Shown: piece by piece, positions 1-7,174 of the stretch
Numbering within the stretch: the stretch's first letter is position 1
Layout: every line of letters begins with the position of its first letter
DNA from: an uncultured Alcaligenaceae bacterium
GTDB taxonomy: Bacteria > Pseudomonadota > Gammaproteobacteria > Burkholderiales > Burkholderiaceae_B
Reading direction: 5' to 3'
Assembly: GCA_937897265.1 (NCBI GenBank)
Contig: CALCPT010000547.1
Location: 1-7,174 of the forward strand
Length of the DNA stretch: 7,174 nt
The notes under the pieces: generated by a model
The model's input: the letters and a program-made list of their open reading frames with translations, nothing else
Database searches by the model: none
What the model was told of the DNA's origin: nothing
Translations under genes and position numbers: made by a program

Positions 1-55
<55 letters not shown>

Positions 56-168
56 AAAAAACTAAAGCCTACTAATTAACAGCTTGTACAACCAGCTTAT
101 TAACTAATCTGACTTCGATCTTGGCACTGAGAAAAAAGCACACAGTGTGTCTACAGCGAAGAAGCGAG

Positions 169-197
169 ATTATGCCTAATTTTTGGCTCTTACGCAA
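169..197 (-). promoter_or_regulatory. probable promoter for tRNA-Ala
   Basis: On the minus strand TTGCGT (197-192) and CATAAT (174-169) are separated by exactly 17 nt. The -10 matches five of six consensus positions and the -35 keeps the TTG. The bases after the -10 are CTCGC, a GC-rich discriminator of the type common on stable-RNA promoters under stringent control. Initiation would fall near 162, giving a tRNA leader of roughly 105 nt to be removed by RNase P. I saw no better hexamer pair closer to the tRNA. Assignment is by inspection only. Confidence 0.5.
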
Positions 198-336
198 GTC
201 GGGTTGCCGGCGCGTTGTTGCAACGTGAGAGTGTCCGGTATCTCCTACGTCGAAATGTCTGGTTCAGCGGGGTTTGGCAGACCATGTGAAGGGACTGGGA
301 ATGTTGCTCACGATTCGCAACCGGGAAGCAGATCGT

Positions 337-370
337 AAAAGAGCTGGAGCGGGTGCTGCTTGGCACGCTC
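337..370 (-). terminator. possible intrinsic terminator of the miaB-to-acyltransferase operon
   Basis: Two bases after the acyltransferase stop, the minus strand reads GAGCG-TGC, a 6-nt loop, then GCA-CC-CGCTC. This makes an 8-bp stem with a 2-nt bulge. A short CTCTTTT tract follows about 4 nt after the stem. The position directly behind the last gene fits a terminator. The T run is short and displaced from the stem, so termination could be weak or the structure could be a 3'-end stabilising hairpin. Confidence 0.4.
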
Positions 371-372
371 AG

Positions 373-1551
373 TCAGTCGCCGATTTCAGCGCGAAAGGGC
401 GAATTGAGCCCTTGCATGTATCGTTCAATGCCCGTGCGCTCTTGTTCTAAGAAGCGTTCGACGGCGTCGGCGAAGGCTGGGTGCGCCAGCCAATGGGCCG
501 ACTGGGTTTGCACGGGCTCAAAACCGCGCGCTAGTTTGTGCTCGCCTTGGGCGCCACCCTCGATGACTGAAATATCGTGTTTGAGTGCCCACTCGAGCGG
601 CGTGTAGTACGCCAGTTCAAAGTGAAGACAATCAATATGCCGCAGAGCGCCCCAATAGCGCCCGTAGAGCCTGCGTTGACCATCGGCGGTATCTAACCAT
701 AACAACGAGGCCGCGATCGCTTGCTCGTCTTGGTAGGCCAGTGCAATGACACAGTGTTCAGATAGCGTTGCACCGACCGCCTCAAAGAAAGCAGGGGTCA
801 GGTAGGGCGGGTTGCCGCGCTGATGATAAGTATTGGCGTAGCAGCGATAAAAAATATCCCAGTGTTCAGGTGTTAATTCGGCACCGGTGAACACTTGGGT
901 CGTGACGCCTGCATCTTTGACCTTGCGCCGCTCTGCACGAATTTTTTTTCGTTTCGGTTGAGTCAAGGAAGTGAGAAAGGTGTCAAAGTCTGCCCACCCG
1001 CGGTTAAACCAGTGAAATTGAGTGTGCTTGCGTGGCATGCAGCCCGCGGCGCAGAGGGCTGCCGTGTCAGCTTCGTTGGTGTAAAGCACGTGCAACGACG
1101 ACAGCTTGCTTTCAGTTGCCCATTGCAGCAGTGCCTGAGCCGCTGCGGGGCGGTGGGCATCGCTAGTGAGCAGGCGCGGACCTGGCACGGGGGTAAAGGG
1201 CACTGCCGCTAGCCATTTTGGATAGTATTGAAGGCCATGGCGCTGATAGGCATCTGCCCAGGCCCAGTCAAACACGAACTCACCGTACGAATGCCCTTTG
1301 GCATATAAGGGCACGGCGGCCACCAGTGTGGCTGTTGTTGGGTCGACTGTGGGGGCGCCATGGGTATCCCACAGCAGCAAGTGCTGGGGGTTCCAGCCGG
1401 TCTTGGCAGCTACGCTGCCAGACGATTCAAAGGCTTTTAAAAATGCATGTTGACACAAGACTGACCCACCACTGAGCGTTACGAGTGCGTTCCATAACGA
1501 TGGGTCTATTTCATCGATATGGTCGATGATCTGTAGATGGAGTGGTGTCAT
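373..1551 (-). CDS. FemAB-like / GNAT-fold acyltransferase of the DUF482 (COG3146) family
   Basis: A 392-residue soluble protein with no signal peptide or membrane segment. It looks like the DUF482/PF04339 family, often labelled GNAT N-acetyltransferase or peptidoglycan biosynthesis protein. Family-like stretches are FVFDWAWADAY (92-102), YYPKWLAAVPFTPVPGPR (109-126), a basic FLTSLTQPKRKKIRAERRK segment (192-210), a YLTPAFFEAV region (250-259), RLYGRYWG (294-301), and EGGAQGEHKLARGF (331-344). The fold is related to FemAB aminoacyltransferases, which add residues to peptidoglycan using aminoacyl-tRNA; substrate and donor for this family are, to my knowledge, not established. The ATG overlaps the lnt stop by 4 nt (ATGA), so translation is probably coupled to lnt; the independent ribosome site (GCGGACC) is weak. 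It is the last gene of the operon and appears intact. Family assignment is fairly confident, function unknown. Confidence 0.85.
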   Translation of the reverse strand: MTPLHLQIIDHIDEIDPSLWNALVTLSGGSVLCQHAFLKAFESSGSVAAKTGWNPQHLLLWDTHGAPTVDPTTATLVAAVPLYAKGHSYGEFVFDWAWADAYQRHGLQYYPKWLAAVPFTPVPGPRLLTSDAHRPAAAQALLQWATESKLSSLHVLYTNEADTAALCAAGCMPRKHTQFHWFNRGWADFDTFLTSLTQPKRKKIRAERRKVKDAGVTTQVFTGAELTPEHWDIFYRCYANTYHQRGNPPYLTPAFFEAVGATLSEHCVIALAYQDEQAIAASLLWLDTADGQRRLYGRYWGALRHIDCLHFELAYYTPLEWALKHDISVIEGGAQGEHKLARGFEPVQTQSAHWLAHPAFADAVERFLEQERTGIERYMQGLNSPFRAEIGD

Positions 1552-3182
1552 TGGGTGGTCCGCTTGTCACGACGAAAGAAGGCGCCGAGCAAGACCAATC
1601 CTGCTAAGAGTAATACGGGTAAATTACCCACCGAGCTATACGGAGTGAGCCCGCGTTGACCCTGCACCTTGAGATCTAACACTGCAGCCCGATGTGGCGG
1701 CAAGCTCGCGAGGGTGTTACCTTGCTGGTCGATAGCGCCCGTCAGACCCGTGTTTGTGGCGCGAAGCATAGGGCGTGAGGTTTCCAGTGCGCGCATGCGC
1801 GCCATCTGCCAGTGTTGCCGCAAGGCCCAAGACTGTCCAAACCAACCTAAGTTACTGAAGTTTGCCAAAATGGTTGCGCCCTGTTGTGCTGTTGCCAAAT
1901 TGTTGGCGTTGAGTGCAGGTAGAAGCTCTTCTCCAAAGACGTCTTCGTAGCAAATGTTCGGTGCGATGTATTGATCAGCTACCGCGAAGGGTAGCTGTTG
2001 AGTCGACCCACGATTGAAATCTCCCATCGGTATGGCTAAGAGATTCACGAACCAACGAAACCCCCAAGGCACGAATTCACCGAACGGCACGAGATGTTGT
2101 TTGTCGTACCGCAGTGCAGTGTGGCCGCTAGTTAGGGCTTCAAGCGACGTAGTGGGATCAATGCCAATCACGCTATTGGTGTATGTGCTGGTTGAGCGAT
2201 CGAACAGTGCCGCGCCCATCATGAGAGTGCTCTGTTGGTCAGCAGCTAACGCGCGCCAGGCGTTCCAACTGGCTGGGCTCAGTTGATGTTGAAAAACTGC
2301 TAACGCGGTTTCAGGTAGCAACACCAACTGAGGCGAAGGCACGCCTGCTGGCGTTGGCGTGGCCGCGAGCTTGAGGTGTGTTGCAATCGTATGTTGGATA
2401 TGACTAGGCGTAAATTTGATGCCTTGTTCGATATCGCCCTGCACAAGCCGCACCGCGAGGGGTTGCCCGTGGTTGACTGTCCAAGTGTGTTGTTTGAGCC
2501 CCCAACCCGTGAGGGCGACCGCAAGCACGAGCAGACCGACCAACGCGTTTTTAGGCTGATGCGTGGGCGTGTGTTGCGCAGAGTTTACGAGCGCTGCCAG
2601 AGCAGCCGCGGCAAACGCTGTGATGAACGTGACTCCGTAGACGCCCAATACGGGTGCCCAACCGGCAAACCAGCTATCAATGTGAGCGTAGCCACTATTG
2701 AGCCAGCCAAAGCCGGTGAACAGAGTGCCGCGTAACCATTCACAGAGCGTCCAGGCGGCGGCCCAGACCAAGGCTAACGTAAGCAGTCTGGCCGGTGTTT
2801 GCGCGGCGTTCGAGCGCTGAGACCCGTTGAGTGTATGAGTGATTGCTGCCGCACATGACGCATAGAGCGCCAGAAAAGCACTGAGTGCTGTGAGCGCCAT
2901 GATCGCTAGAGGCAGTGGCATCAGCCCATACGTGTGCATGCTGATCGTCAGCCAATACAGCCCGATAACAAAATGGGCTAACGCAAACAACCAGGCTCGA
3001 CGAGCCGCCATTAACGCATTCGGAGCTCGCCAAACACAATGCACCAGCCAAGCCATTGTGATTAACTCAAGTGGGCTAAGTGCCCAGGCGGGAAGGGGAT
3101 CTGGCGCAAAACTTAAGGCGTGCATTGCACCGGCTAGGAGCAAGCTAAGTGCCAGGCGCCAGGTCGACCACCACGCGCGCAC
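1548..3182 (-). CDS. lnt: apolipoprotein N-acyltransferase
   Basis: Lnt transfers a fatty acyl chain from phospholipid to the N-terminal diacylglyceryl-cysteine of lipoproteins, the last maturation step in the inner membrane before Lol sorting. The 544-residue protein has a hydrophobic N-terminal half (segments near 9-25, 38-50, 63-83, 88-115, 133-150, 172-200 and 212-228), a periplasmic nitrilase-like domain (about 243-500), and a C-terminal membrane segment (519-536). This fits the eight-helix topology of the family. The catalytic triad is visible: Glu291 in LLPETA, Lys361 in YDKQHLVPFGEF, and Cys411 in NICYEDVF. These align with E267, K335 and C387 of E. coli Lnt. It is about 30 residues longer than the E. 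coli enzyme. The start is GTG, 3 nt after the corC stop; AAGG lies rather far upstream, so coupling to corC is likely. The next Met (residue 20) would remove most of the first membrane segment, which favours the GTG. Confidence 0.96.
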   Translation of the reverse strand: MRAWWSTWRLALSLLLAGAMHALSFAPDPLPAWALSPLELITMAWLVHCVWRAPNALMAARRAWLFALAHFVIGLYWLTISMHTYGLMPLPLAIMALTALSAFLALYASCAAAITHTLNGSQRSNAAQTPARLLTLALVWAAAWTLCEWLRGTLFTGFGWLNSGYAHIDSWFAGWAPVLGVYGVTFITAFAAAALAALVNSAQHTPTHQPKNALVGLLVLAVALTGWGLKQHTWTVNHGQPLAVRLVQGDIEQGIKFTPSHIQHTIATHLKLAATPTPAGVPSPQLVLLPETALAVFQHQLSPASWNAWRALAADQQSTLMMGAALFDRSTSTYTNSVIGIDPTTSLEALTSGHTALRYDKQHLVPFGEFVPWGFRWFVNLLAIPMGDFNRGSTQQLPFAVADQYIAPNICYEDVFGEELLPALNANNLATAQQGATILANFSNLGWFGQSWALRQHWQMARMRALETSRPMLRATNTGLTGAIDQQGNTLASLPPHRAAVLDLKVQGQRGLTPYSSVGNLPVLLLAGLVLLGAFFRRDKRTTQ

Positions 3183-3185
3183 GCT

Positions 3186-4073
3186 TTAGTCGACCTTATT
3201 AGGCGCTGTGCTGTCGTTGAGCAGGCGTCGTTTCACGCGCAACCACAGCGCACGTCTCGTGTCAGCTCTCATGACCTCAATGCGCAGATCTTTGTGTAGA
3301 CAAAAATCGCCACGATGCGGGATCCGGCCTAAGGCATGTGCCAACCAACCGCCGACAGTGTCGTAGTCGCCATCAGGTAGTTTAGTGTTTAGCGCAGTAT
3401 TAAAGGCTTGTATCTCGGTTGTGGCCAAGACTCGCCAGGCTTGCGCACCGTCTGAAAAAATAGTTTGTTCGCCGGCGACATCGTATTCATCTTCGATTTC
3501 TCCGACGATTTGCTCGAGGACGTCTTCGAGCGTGACCAAACCTGTGATGCCGCCGTGCTCATCGATCACCACTGCAATGTGGTTACGTTTACTGCGAAAC
3601 TCTTGCAACAGCACGTTCAGACGTTTGGTTTCTGGGATAAAGACTGCTGGTCGCACAAGATCCCGCAGGGTGAGCGATGGATCCATCATGTGGCGCAGCA
3701 GATCTTTGGTCATGATCACGCCGATGATGTTGTCGCGCGACTCTTCAAATACCGGAAAACGCGAGTGCGCGGTTTCGATAATGTCGGGGAGTAGGTCGGC
3801 GATCGATTCGCTGACATCCAGCAAATCCATCCTGGCGCGCGGCACCATCACATCCACCACGGTTTGCTCAGAGACAGCCAGAGCGCCCTTGAGCATCGAG
3901 TATGAATCTGAGTCAATCAGATTACGGGAACGCGCTGCGTCAAGCACAGTCATGATGCCTTCGCGGTCTTCGGGTTCGCGTCGCACGAGCGACAGCAGGC
4001 GATCAATTAAGCGGGGGGGCGAGGCTTTGGCTGAGTCGGTTGAGGTATCAGCAGCAGGATAGGGATCTGACAT
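3186..4073 (-). CDS. corC: CorC/HlyC-family CBS-domain protein (YbeX), Mg/Co efflux-associated
   Basis: A 295-residue soluble protein. After a low-complexity N-terminus (1-20) and a helical region (21-70) it has two CBS motifs. The first is about 74-130, with VMVPRARMDLLD and SRFPVFEESRDNIIGVIMTKDLL nearby. The second is about 140-197, with HIAVVIDEHGGITGLVTLEDVLE. A CorC_HlyC transporter-associated domain follows (about 212-286, containing YDTVGGWL). It lacks the N-terminal DUF21 membrane domain of larger relatives, as is normal for the ybeX type. In enterobacteria the gene affects Co/Mg efflux through CorA and has been tied to ribosome metabolism; CBS pairs commonly bind adenine nucleotides. 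The ATG has only a weak ribosome site (TTTGGA very close to the start). It lies 82 nt after ybeY, the largest gap in the operon, and 3 nt before lnt. Confidence 0.93.
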   Translation of the reverse strand: MSDPYPAADTSTDSAKASPPRLIDRLLSLVRREPEDREGIMTVLDAARSRNLIDSDSYSMLKGALAVSEQTVVDVMVPRARMDLLDVSESIADLLPDIIETAHSRFPVFEESRDNIIGVIMTKDLLRHMMDPSLTLRDLVRPAVFIPETKRLNVLLQEFRSKRNHIAVVIDEHGGITGLVTLEDVLEQIVGEIEDEYDVAGEQTIFSDGAQAWRVLATTEIQAFNTALNTKLPDGDYDTVGGWLAHALGRIPHRGDFCLHKDLRIEVMRADTRRALWLRVKRRLLNDSTAPNKVD

Positions 4074-4155
4074 TGTCCAAAGACAGAGTGATGGGATGTC
4101 TAGGATAACCTGAAAGCGTTGTCATATAGGCACCACTTTGGCGCGACTTAGCTGA

Positions 4156-4653
4156 TTAAGGGAGCAGATAGGGGTCGTGAATGCCCATTTTCGCCAAAAT
4201 CTTTGTTTCTAAGGATTCCATATGCTTAGCTTCGTGGGCTTTAAGGTGATCGTAGCCAAGCGCATGCAAGGTGCCATGCAGCGTCAGGTGAGCCGCATGC
4301 GCTAAAAATTGTTTGCTCTGCTCTTTGGCCTCGCGCTGTAAAACTGGTACGCAGATCACAATATCGCCACTGAGCGTGCCATCTGACTGTTCGCCATAGG
4401 CAAAGGTCAACACGTTGGTGGCGTAATCTTTTTTACGATAAGCGTGGTTTAGGCTTTGCGCCTCTGGTAGGCCAACTAAGCGAATGCTCAGGTGGGCACC
4501 GCGAAAGGACTGGCGCTGATCGTTGTGCGCAGCATAGAGCGCGCGTTGTACCCAAGCGCGTAGGCGCCAACGTGGCAGACGTGGCTCGGCCTTGGCATAC
4601 TGCACCGACAAAGAGAGCTCAGGCTTTTGTTTGCTCGTCTTGTTCATAGGCAT
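4156..4653 (-). CDS. ybeY: rRNA maturation endoribonuclease YbeY
   Basis: YbeY is a zinc-dependent single-strand endoribonuclease needed for 16S rRNA 3'-end maturation and for removal of defective 70S ribosomes. The UPF0054 signature is clear: HGTLHALGYDH near the C-terminus gives three metal-binding histidines (residues 126, 130 and 136 from the start used here). Upstream are the conserved SIRLVGLPEAQSLNHAYR and KKDYATNVLTF stretches. Length is about 165 residues, typical for the family. The start is uncertain: an in-frame TTG at 4668 and ATGs at 4653 and 4647 are all possible, all lie inside phoH, and none has a clear ribosome site. I chose the first ATG because the extension to TTG adds nothing conserved. 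Overlap with phoH (stop at 4619) suggests coupled translation with its ATPase partner. Confidence 0.94.
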   Translation of the reverse strand: MPMNKTSKQKPELSLSVQYAKAEPRLPRWRLRAWVQRALYAAHNDQRQSFRGAHLSIRLVGLPEAQSLNHAYRKKDYATNVLTFAYGEQSDGTLSGDIVICVPVLQREAKEQSKQFLAHAAHLTLHGTLHALGYDHLKAHEAKHMESLETKILAKMGIHDPYLLP

Positions 4654-5647
4654 CAACGATTCGTGCAACTAAGGGATGTCTGACGACATCACGACTTGTG
4701 AAGTGTGTGATGGCAATCCCCTTCACGTCTTTCAGCACTTTAACTGCGTGGGCAAGTCCACTTTTGTGGCCTTTGGGTAGATCAACTTGTGAGGGGTCGC
4801 CCGTAATGACAGCTTTGCTACCAAAACCAATACGCGTCAGAAACATTTTCATTTGTTCGGGCGTAGTGTTTTGCGCTTCGTCCAAAATCACAAAGGCGTG
4901 GTTGAGTGTACGGCCTCGCATATAGGCCAGTGGCGCGATTTCGATCGTTTGCTTTTCAAACAGGCGTTGTACGCGTTCGGCACCCATTAAATCGTAAAGC
5001 GCGTCGTAGAGCGGACGTAAATAAGGATCAACTTTTTGAGCGAGATCGCCAGGTAAAAAACCTAAGCGTTCGCCCGCTTCGACGGCAGGCCGCGTCAAGA
5101 TCAGGCGCTGAACAGTGTCGCGCTCCATCGCGTCAATGGCGCACGCAACGGCAAGCCAGGTTTTACCCGTGCCAGCAGGGCCAACGCCAAACGTAATGTC
5201 GTGTTTTAGGATGTTGTTGAGGTAATCGCGCTGTCGTGGTGTGCGAGGGCGCAAATCACTACGACGGGTGCGTAAGGCAATGGTGCCGCTCTCGTCGTCA
5301 AGCGGTGGAAACTCGGTTGGATCAAACTCTTGTTTAGCCGTGTTGACTGAGCGACCAACACCAATTTCAACCAACCCTAATTGAATGTCATCCACCGAGA
5401 TCGGTTGTTTAGCAGCGCGTTGATGCAGCGTAAATAGCAGTTTGCTAGCGGCCTCGGCGTGCGCACCGTACATGGTGATTTTGTTGGCTTGGCGCTTTAA
5501 CTCAAGATCTAAGCCGTCAGCGAGTTGGCGCAAGTTTTCGTCAAGCGGGCCACATAAGTTTGATAGCTGTTGGTTGCTACCTTCAAGGTTGAGTTTGACG
5601 GGATGCGGGCGAGCACGCGAAGATGTTTTCACCGAAGCGCGTGTCAT
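4619..5647 (-). CDS. phoH: PhoH-like P-loop ATPase (YbeZ)
   Basis: A 342-residue cytoplasmic PhoH/YbeZ-family protein. The N-terminal region (about 15-100) has the expected small alpha/beta, KH-like look. The P-loop domain follows: Walker A GPAGTGKT (156-163), the [18 protein letters not shown] segment (184-201), Walker B VILDEAQN (253-260), and [11 protein letters not shown] (281-291). A conserved [10 protein letters not shown] stretch (318-327) closes the domain. YbeZ is known to associate with YbeY, and the family is thought to act in RNA metabolism, probably as an NTPase or helicase-like factor. The ATG overlaps the miaB stop as ATGA; the local ribosome site is poor, so translational coupling to miaB is likely. 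The 3' end contains the ybeY start. The gene is full length and intact. Confidence 0.96.
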   Translation of the reverse strand: MTRASVKTSSRARPHPVKLNLEGSNQQLSNLCGPLDENLRQLADGLDLELKRQANKITMYGAHAEAASKLLFTLHQRAAKQPISVDDIQLGLVEIGVGRSVNTAKQEFDPTEFPPLDDESGTIALRTRRSDLRPRTPRQRDYLNNILKHDITFGVGPAGTGKTWLAVACAIDAMERDTVQRLILTRPAVEAGERLGFLPGDLAQKVDPYLRPLYDALYDLMGAERVQRLFEKQTIEIAPLAYMRGRTLNHAFVILDEAQNTTPEQMKMFLTRIGFGSKAVITGDPSQVDLPKGHKSGLAHAVKVLKDVKGIAITHFTSRDVVRHPLVARIVDAYEQDEQTKA

Positions 5648-7068
5648 GCCGTAGCACCGCGACTCGATTGCTCGCCTTCTTGATCCTGCTCTTGCGTGAC
5701 CACACGTCCTCTGAAGGTGTTGGTCATGGCATCGGTGATGAGCACATCAATCATTTGTCCGATCAGGCGCGGATGCCCTGCAAAATTTACGATGCGATTA
5801 TTTTCAGTGCGAGCGCTCAACTCTGTGCTGTCGCGGGCTGAAGTGCCTTCAACCAATACGCGTTGGGTTGAGCCCACCATACTGCGAGCAATGGCGTTGG
5901 CTTGCTCATTGATCTTGGCCTGTAGGCGTTGCAGACGTTGCAACTTGACTGTTTGAGGGGTGTCGTCGACCAGATCAGACGCTGGTGTGCCCGGACGGCG
6001 TGAATAGACGAACGAAAACGAAGTATCAAAGCCGATATCGTCGATCAGTTTCATCGTTTTTTCAAAGTCTTCTTCGGTTTCACCCGGAAACCCAACGATA
6101 AAGTCGGACGACAGGGTCAGGCCGGGCCGTGCCGCGCGCAATTTACGGACAACCGACTTGAATTCAATCGCCGTATAACCGCGCTTCATGGCGGCTAACA
6201 CTCGATCGCTACCCGCTTGCACGGGTAAGTGTAAAAACGATACCAGCTTGGGCAAACGCGCATAGACCTCGGTCATGCGGGTCGTCATCTCTTTAGGATG
6301 TGAAGTGGTGTAGCGGATGCGCTCGATACCCGGGATCTCGTGCACGTATTCGAGCAGAGTCGCAAAATCGGCGATCTCTGCTGAATGTGTGTGGTCAAGG
6401 CCATCCAGGGTTTTGTTGCCACCAGCACTGCCGGTATGCCCACCCATTTTGCCTCGGTACGCGTTGACGTTTTGGCCGAGCAGTGTGACTTCTTTAACGC
6501 CTTGATCGGCTAGATCGGCAACTTCGGTTAAGACATCTTCAAAGGGACGAGAGATCTCTTCGCCGCGGGTATAGGGCACTACGCAAAAGCTGCAATATTT
6601 GCTGCAGCCTTCCATGATCGAGACAAACGCCGAGGCTCCTTCAATACGAGGCGGCGGCATGGCGTCAAATTTTTCGATTTCAGGAAAACTGATATCGACT
6701 TGCGAGCGGCCTTCGCTTTTACGTCGCGCGATGAGCTCGGGCAAGCGGTGCAAGGTTTGTGGACCAAAGACCACATCAACGTAGGGCGCGCGGTCAACAA
6801 TGGCCGAACCCTCTTGACTGGCGACACAGCCACCCACGCCAATCAGCACTCCTTTTTTCTTGAGATGCTTGACCCGTCCGAGATCGGAGAAGACCTTTTC
6901 CTGGGCTTTCTCCCGCACCGAACAAGTGTTGAAAAGAATCAGATCGGCTTCGTCCACGTTGTCAGTGGGCTCGTAGCCCTGTGCGGCATTCAGCACGTCG
7001 GCCATCTTGTCCGAGTCGTACTCGTTCATCTGGCAGCCAAAGGTTTTGATAAAGACTTTTTTGGTCAT
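5644..7068 (-). CDS. miaB: tRNA (N6-isopentenyl adenosine(37)-C2)-methylthiotransferase
   Basis: MiaB is a radical-SAM enzyme that methylthiolates i6A37 to ms2i6A37 in tRNAs reading codons beginning with U. The 474-residue product has all three parts. The N-terminal UPF0004 domain carries the auxiliary-cluster cysteines Cys12 ([14 protein letters not shown]), Cys49 ([11 protein letters not shown]) and Cys81 (GGCVASQ). The radical-SAM domain has the CxxxCxxC motif at Cys155, Cys159 and Cys162 ([17 protein letters not shown]), followed by [18 protein letters not shown] and [18 protein letters not shown] domain spans about 397-460. A Gly/His-rich stretch at about 205-232 looks like an insertion relative to E. 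coli MiaB. The ATG is supported by GAAGGGG (7079-7073) 5 nt upstream. It is the first gene of the operon and overlaps phoH by 4 nt. Confidence 0.97.
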   Translation of the reverse strand: MTKKVFIKTFGCQMNEYDSDKMADVLNAAQGYEPTDNVDEADLILFNTCSVREKAQEKVFSDLGRVKHLKKKGVLIGVGGCVASQEGSAIVDRAPYVDVVFGPQTLHRLPELIARRKSEGRSQVDISFPEIEKFDAMPPPRIEGASAFVSIMEGCSKYCSFCVVPYTRGEEISRPFEDVLTEVADLADQGVKEVTLLGQNVNAYRGKMGGHTGSAGGNKTLDGLDHTHSAEIADFATLLEYVHEIPGIERIRYTTSHPKEMTTRMTEVYARLPKLVSFLHLPVQAGSDRVLAAMKRGYTAIEFKSVVRKLRAARPGLTLSSDFIVGFPGETEEDFEKTMKLIDDIGFDTSFSFVYSRRPGTPASDLVDDTPQTVKLQRLQRLQAKINEQANAIARSMVGSTQRVLVEGTSARDSTELSARTENNRIVNFAGHPRLIGQMIDVLITDAMTNTFRGRVVTQEQDQEGEQSSRGATA

Positions 7069-7086
7069 GCTGACCCCTTCAATGGA

Positions 7087-7107
7087 TTGCTATATTTTAA
7101 ATAGCAA
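7087..7107. promoter_or_regulatory. AT-rich 21-bp dyad upstream of miaB, operator or promoter candidate
   Basis: TTGCTAT and ATAGCAA arms of 7 bp flank a 7-nt AT spacer, about 20-40 bp before the miaB ATG. On the minus strand it contains TAAAAT (7099-7094), a possible -10, but no convincing -35 lies 16-18 nt upstream. The site is where the operon promoter and an operator would be expected. Such an AT-rich dyad could also arise by chance, and I cannot name a regulator. Confidence 0.35.
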
Positions 7108-7139
7108 AATAACTATATCTGACGAGGGAGAAGGCCCTG

Positions 7140-7174
7140 TTGGCCACTAAAATTCAGGCGGGCGCCTTATTGCT
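7140..7174 (+). CDS. possible 5' end of a divergent gene, cut off by window edge
   Basis: A TTG at 7140 opens a frame reading MATKIQAGALL up to the window edge. A purine-rich GAGGGAGAAGG (7124-7134) sits at ribosome-site distance. The 71 nt separating it from miaB would then be a divergent promoter region containing the 21-bp dyad. Only 11 full codons are visible and no family can be recognised. Alternatives are untranslated sequence or the tail of a minus-strand gene: two minus-strand frames here reach stops, one ending KAPA and one ending PPEF. Confidence 0.18.
   Translation, partial: MATKIQAGALL

Larger units (their letters stand above)
56..372. other. intergenic region between acyltransferase gene and tRNA-Ala
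   Basis: This 317-nt stretch has no open frame I would call a gene. Next to the acyltransferase stop it holds a stem-loop with a short T run (337-370). It also has a minus-strand promoter (169-197) and an AT-rich tRNA leader (56-162). The leader contains an interrupted inverted repeat at 76-103: TTAA, AGCT, a 9-nt loop, AGCT, TTAA. A smaller dyad (CGTTG/CAACG around a 3-nt loop) sits at 213-225 just upstream of the -35. The part between about 226 and 336 shows nothing I can interpret; the one short ATG frame there (255-338, 27 codons) has no recognisable content. Confidence 0.6.

Noticed and set aside
353..607. Plus-strand frame crossing the end of the acyltransferase gene, with a protein-like upstream extension
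   Set aside because: It lies mostly antisense to the acyltransferase, has no ribosome site or recognisable domain, and the upstream extension has no start codon context.
3385..4062. Long plus-strand open frame (225 codons) antisense to corC
   Set aside because: It is the complement of a clearly conserved gene, and its product is Ser/Arg/Thr-rich low-complexity sequence with no recognisable motif, as expected of a shadow frame.
4097..4125. Possible internal minus-strand promoter in the ybeY-corC gap (ATGACA, 17 nt, TAGACA)
   Set aside because: The -35 is good but the -10 matches only three of six positions, so it is not above what chance would give in an 82-nt gap; the gap could still hold a weak promoter.
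4111..4140. Imperfect hairpin AAAGTGGTGCC / GACAACGCTTT after ybeY
   Set aside because: It has two internal mismatches and no T run downstream, so it is not a convincing terminator between ybeY and corC.
7131..7168. Short GC-rich dyads near the right edge (GGCC-N5-GGCC and AGGC-GCCC-GCCT)
   Set aside because: The stems are only 4 bp; the second is followed on the minus strand by only AATTTT, which is too weak to call a terminator of an upstream gene.

Overview
The window is a stretch of bacterial chromosome of moderate GC content. It is almost entirely filled by one minus-strand housekeeping operon. In transcription order (right to left) it reads miaB, phoH (ybeZ), ybeY, corC (ybeX), lnt, and a FemAB-like/GNAT-fold acyltransferase of the DUF482 (COG3146) family. 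A minus-strand tRNA-Ala(GGC) follows, cut off by the left edge of the window. The miaB-phoH-ybeY-corC-lnt order is a classic proteobacterial arrangement. Protein wording and the acyltransferase after lnt suggest a betaproteobacterium, probably Burkholderiales and perhaps Alcaligenaceae. That placement is inference from recollected family features, not a database match.

Layout from the right edge: 7069-7174 is the upstream region of miaB, with an AT-rich 21-bp dyad and possibly the first codons of a divergent gene. At 7068-373 lie six tightly packed genes. miaB/phoH and lnt/acyltransferase each overlap by ATGA. ybeY starts inside the 3' end of phoH. corC and lnt are separated by 3 nt. The only gap is 82 nt, between ybeY and corC. 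A stem-loop with a short T run follows the last stop codon and may end the operon. The remaining 317 nt hold a good-looking stable-RNA type promoter and an AT-rich leader for the tRNA gene.

Functional themes: MiaB modifies tRNA position 37; YbeY is the rRNA-maturation endoribonuclease; PhoH/YbeZ is a P-loop ATPase linked to YbeY; CorC/YbeX is a soluble CBS-pair protein linked to divalent cations and ribosome homeostasis; Lnt completes lipoprotein N-acylation in the inner membrane. The terminal acyltransferase-like protein is uncharacterised. All key catalytic residues I could check are present, and no gene looks broken. I see no mobile element, CRISPR array, phage gene or defence system. This is an ordinary core-genome region, and the findings below are modest.
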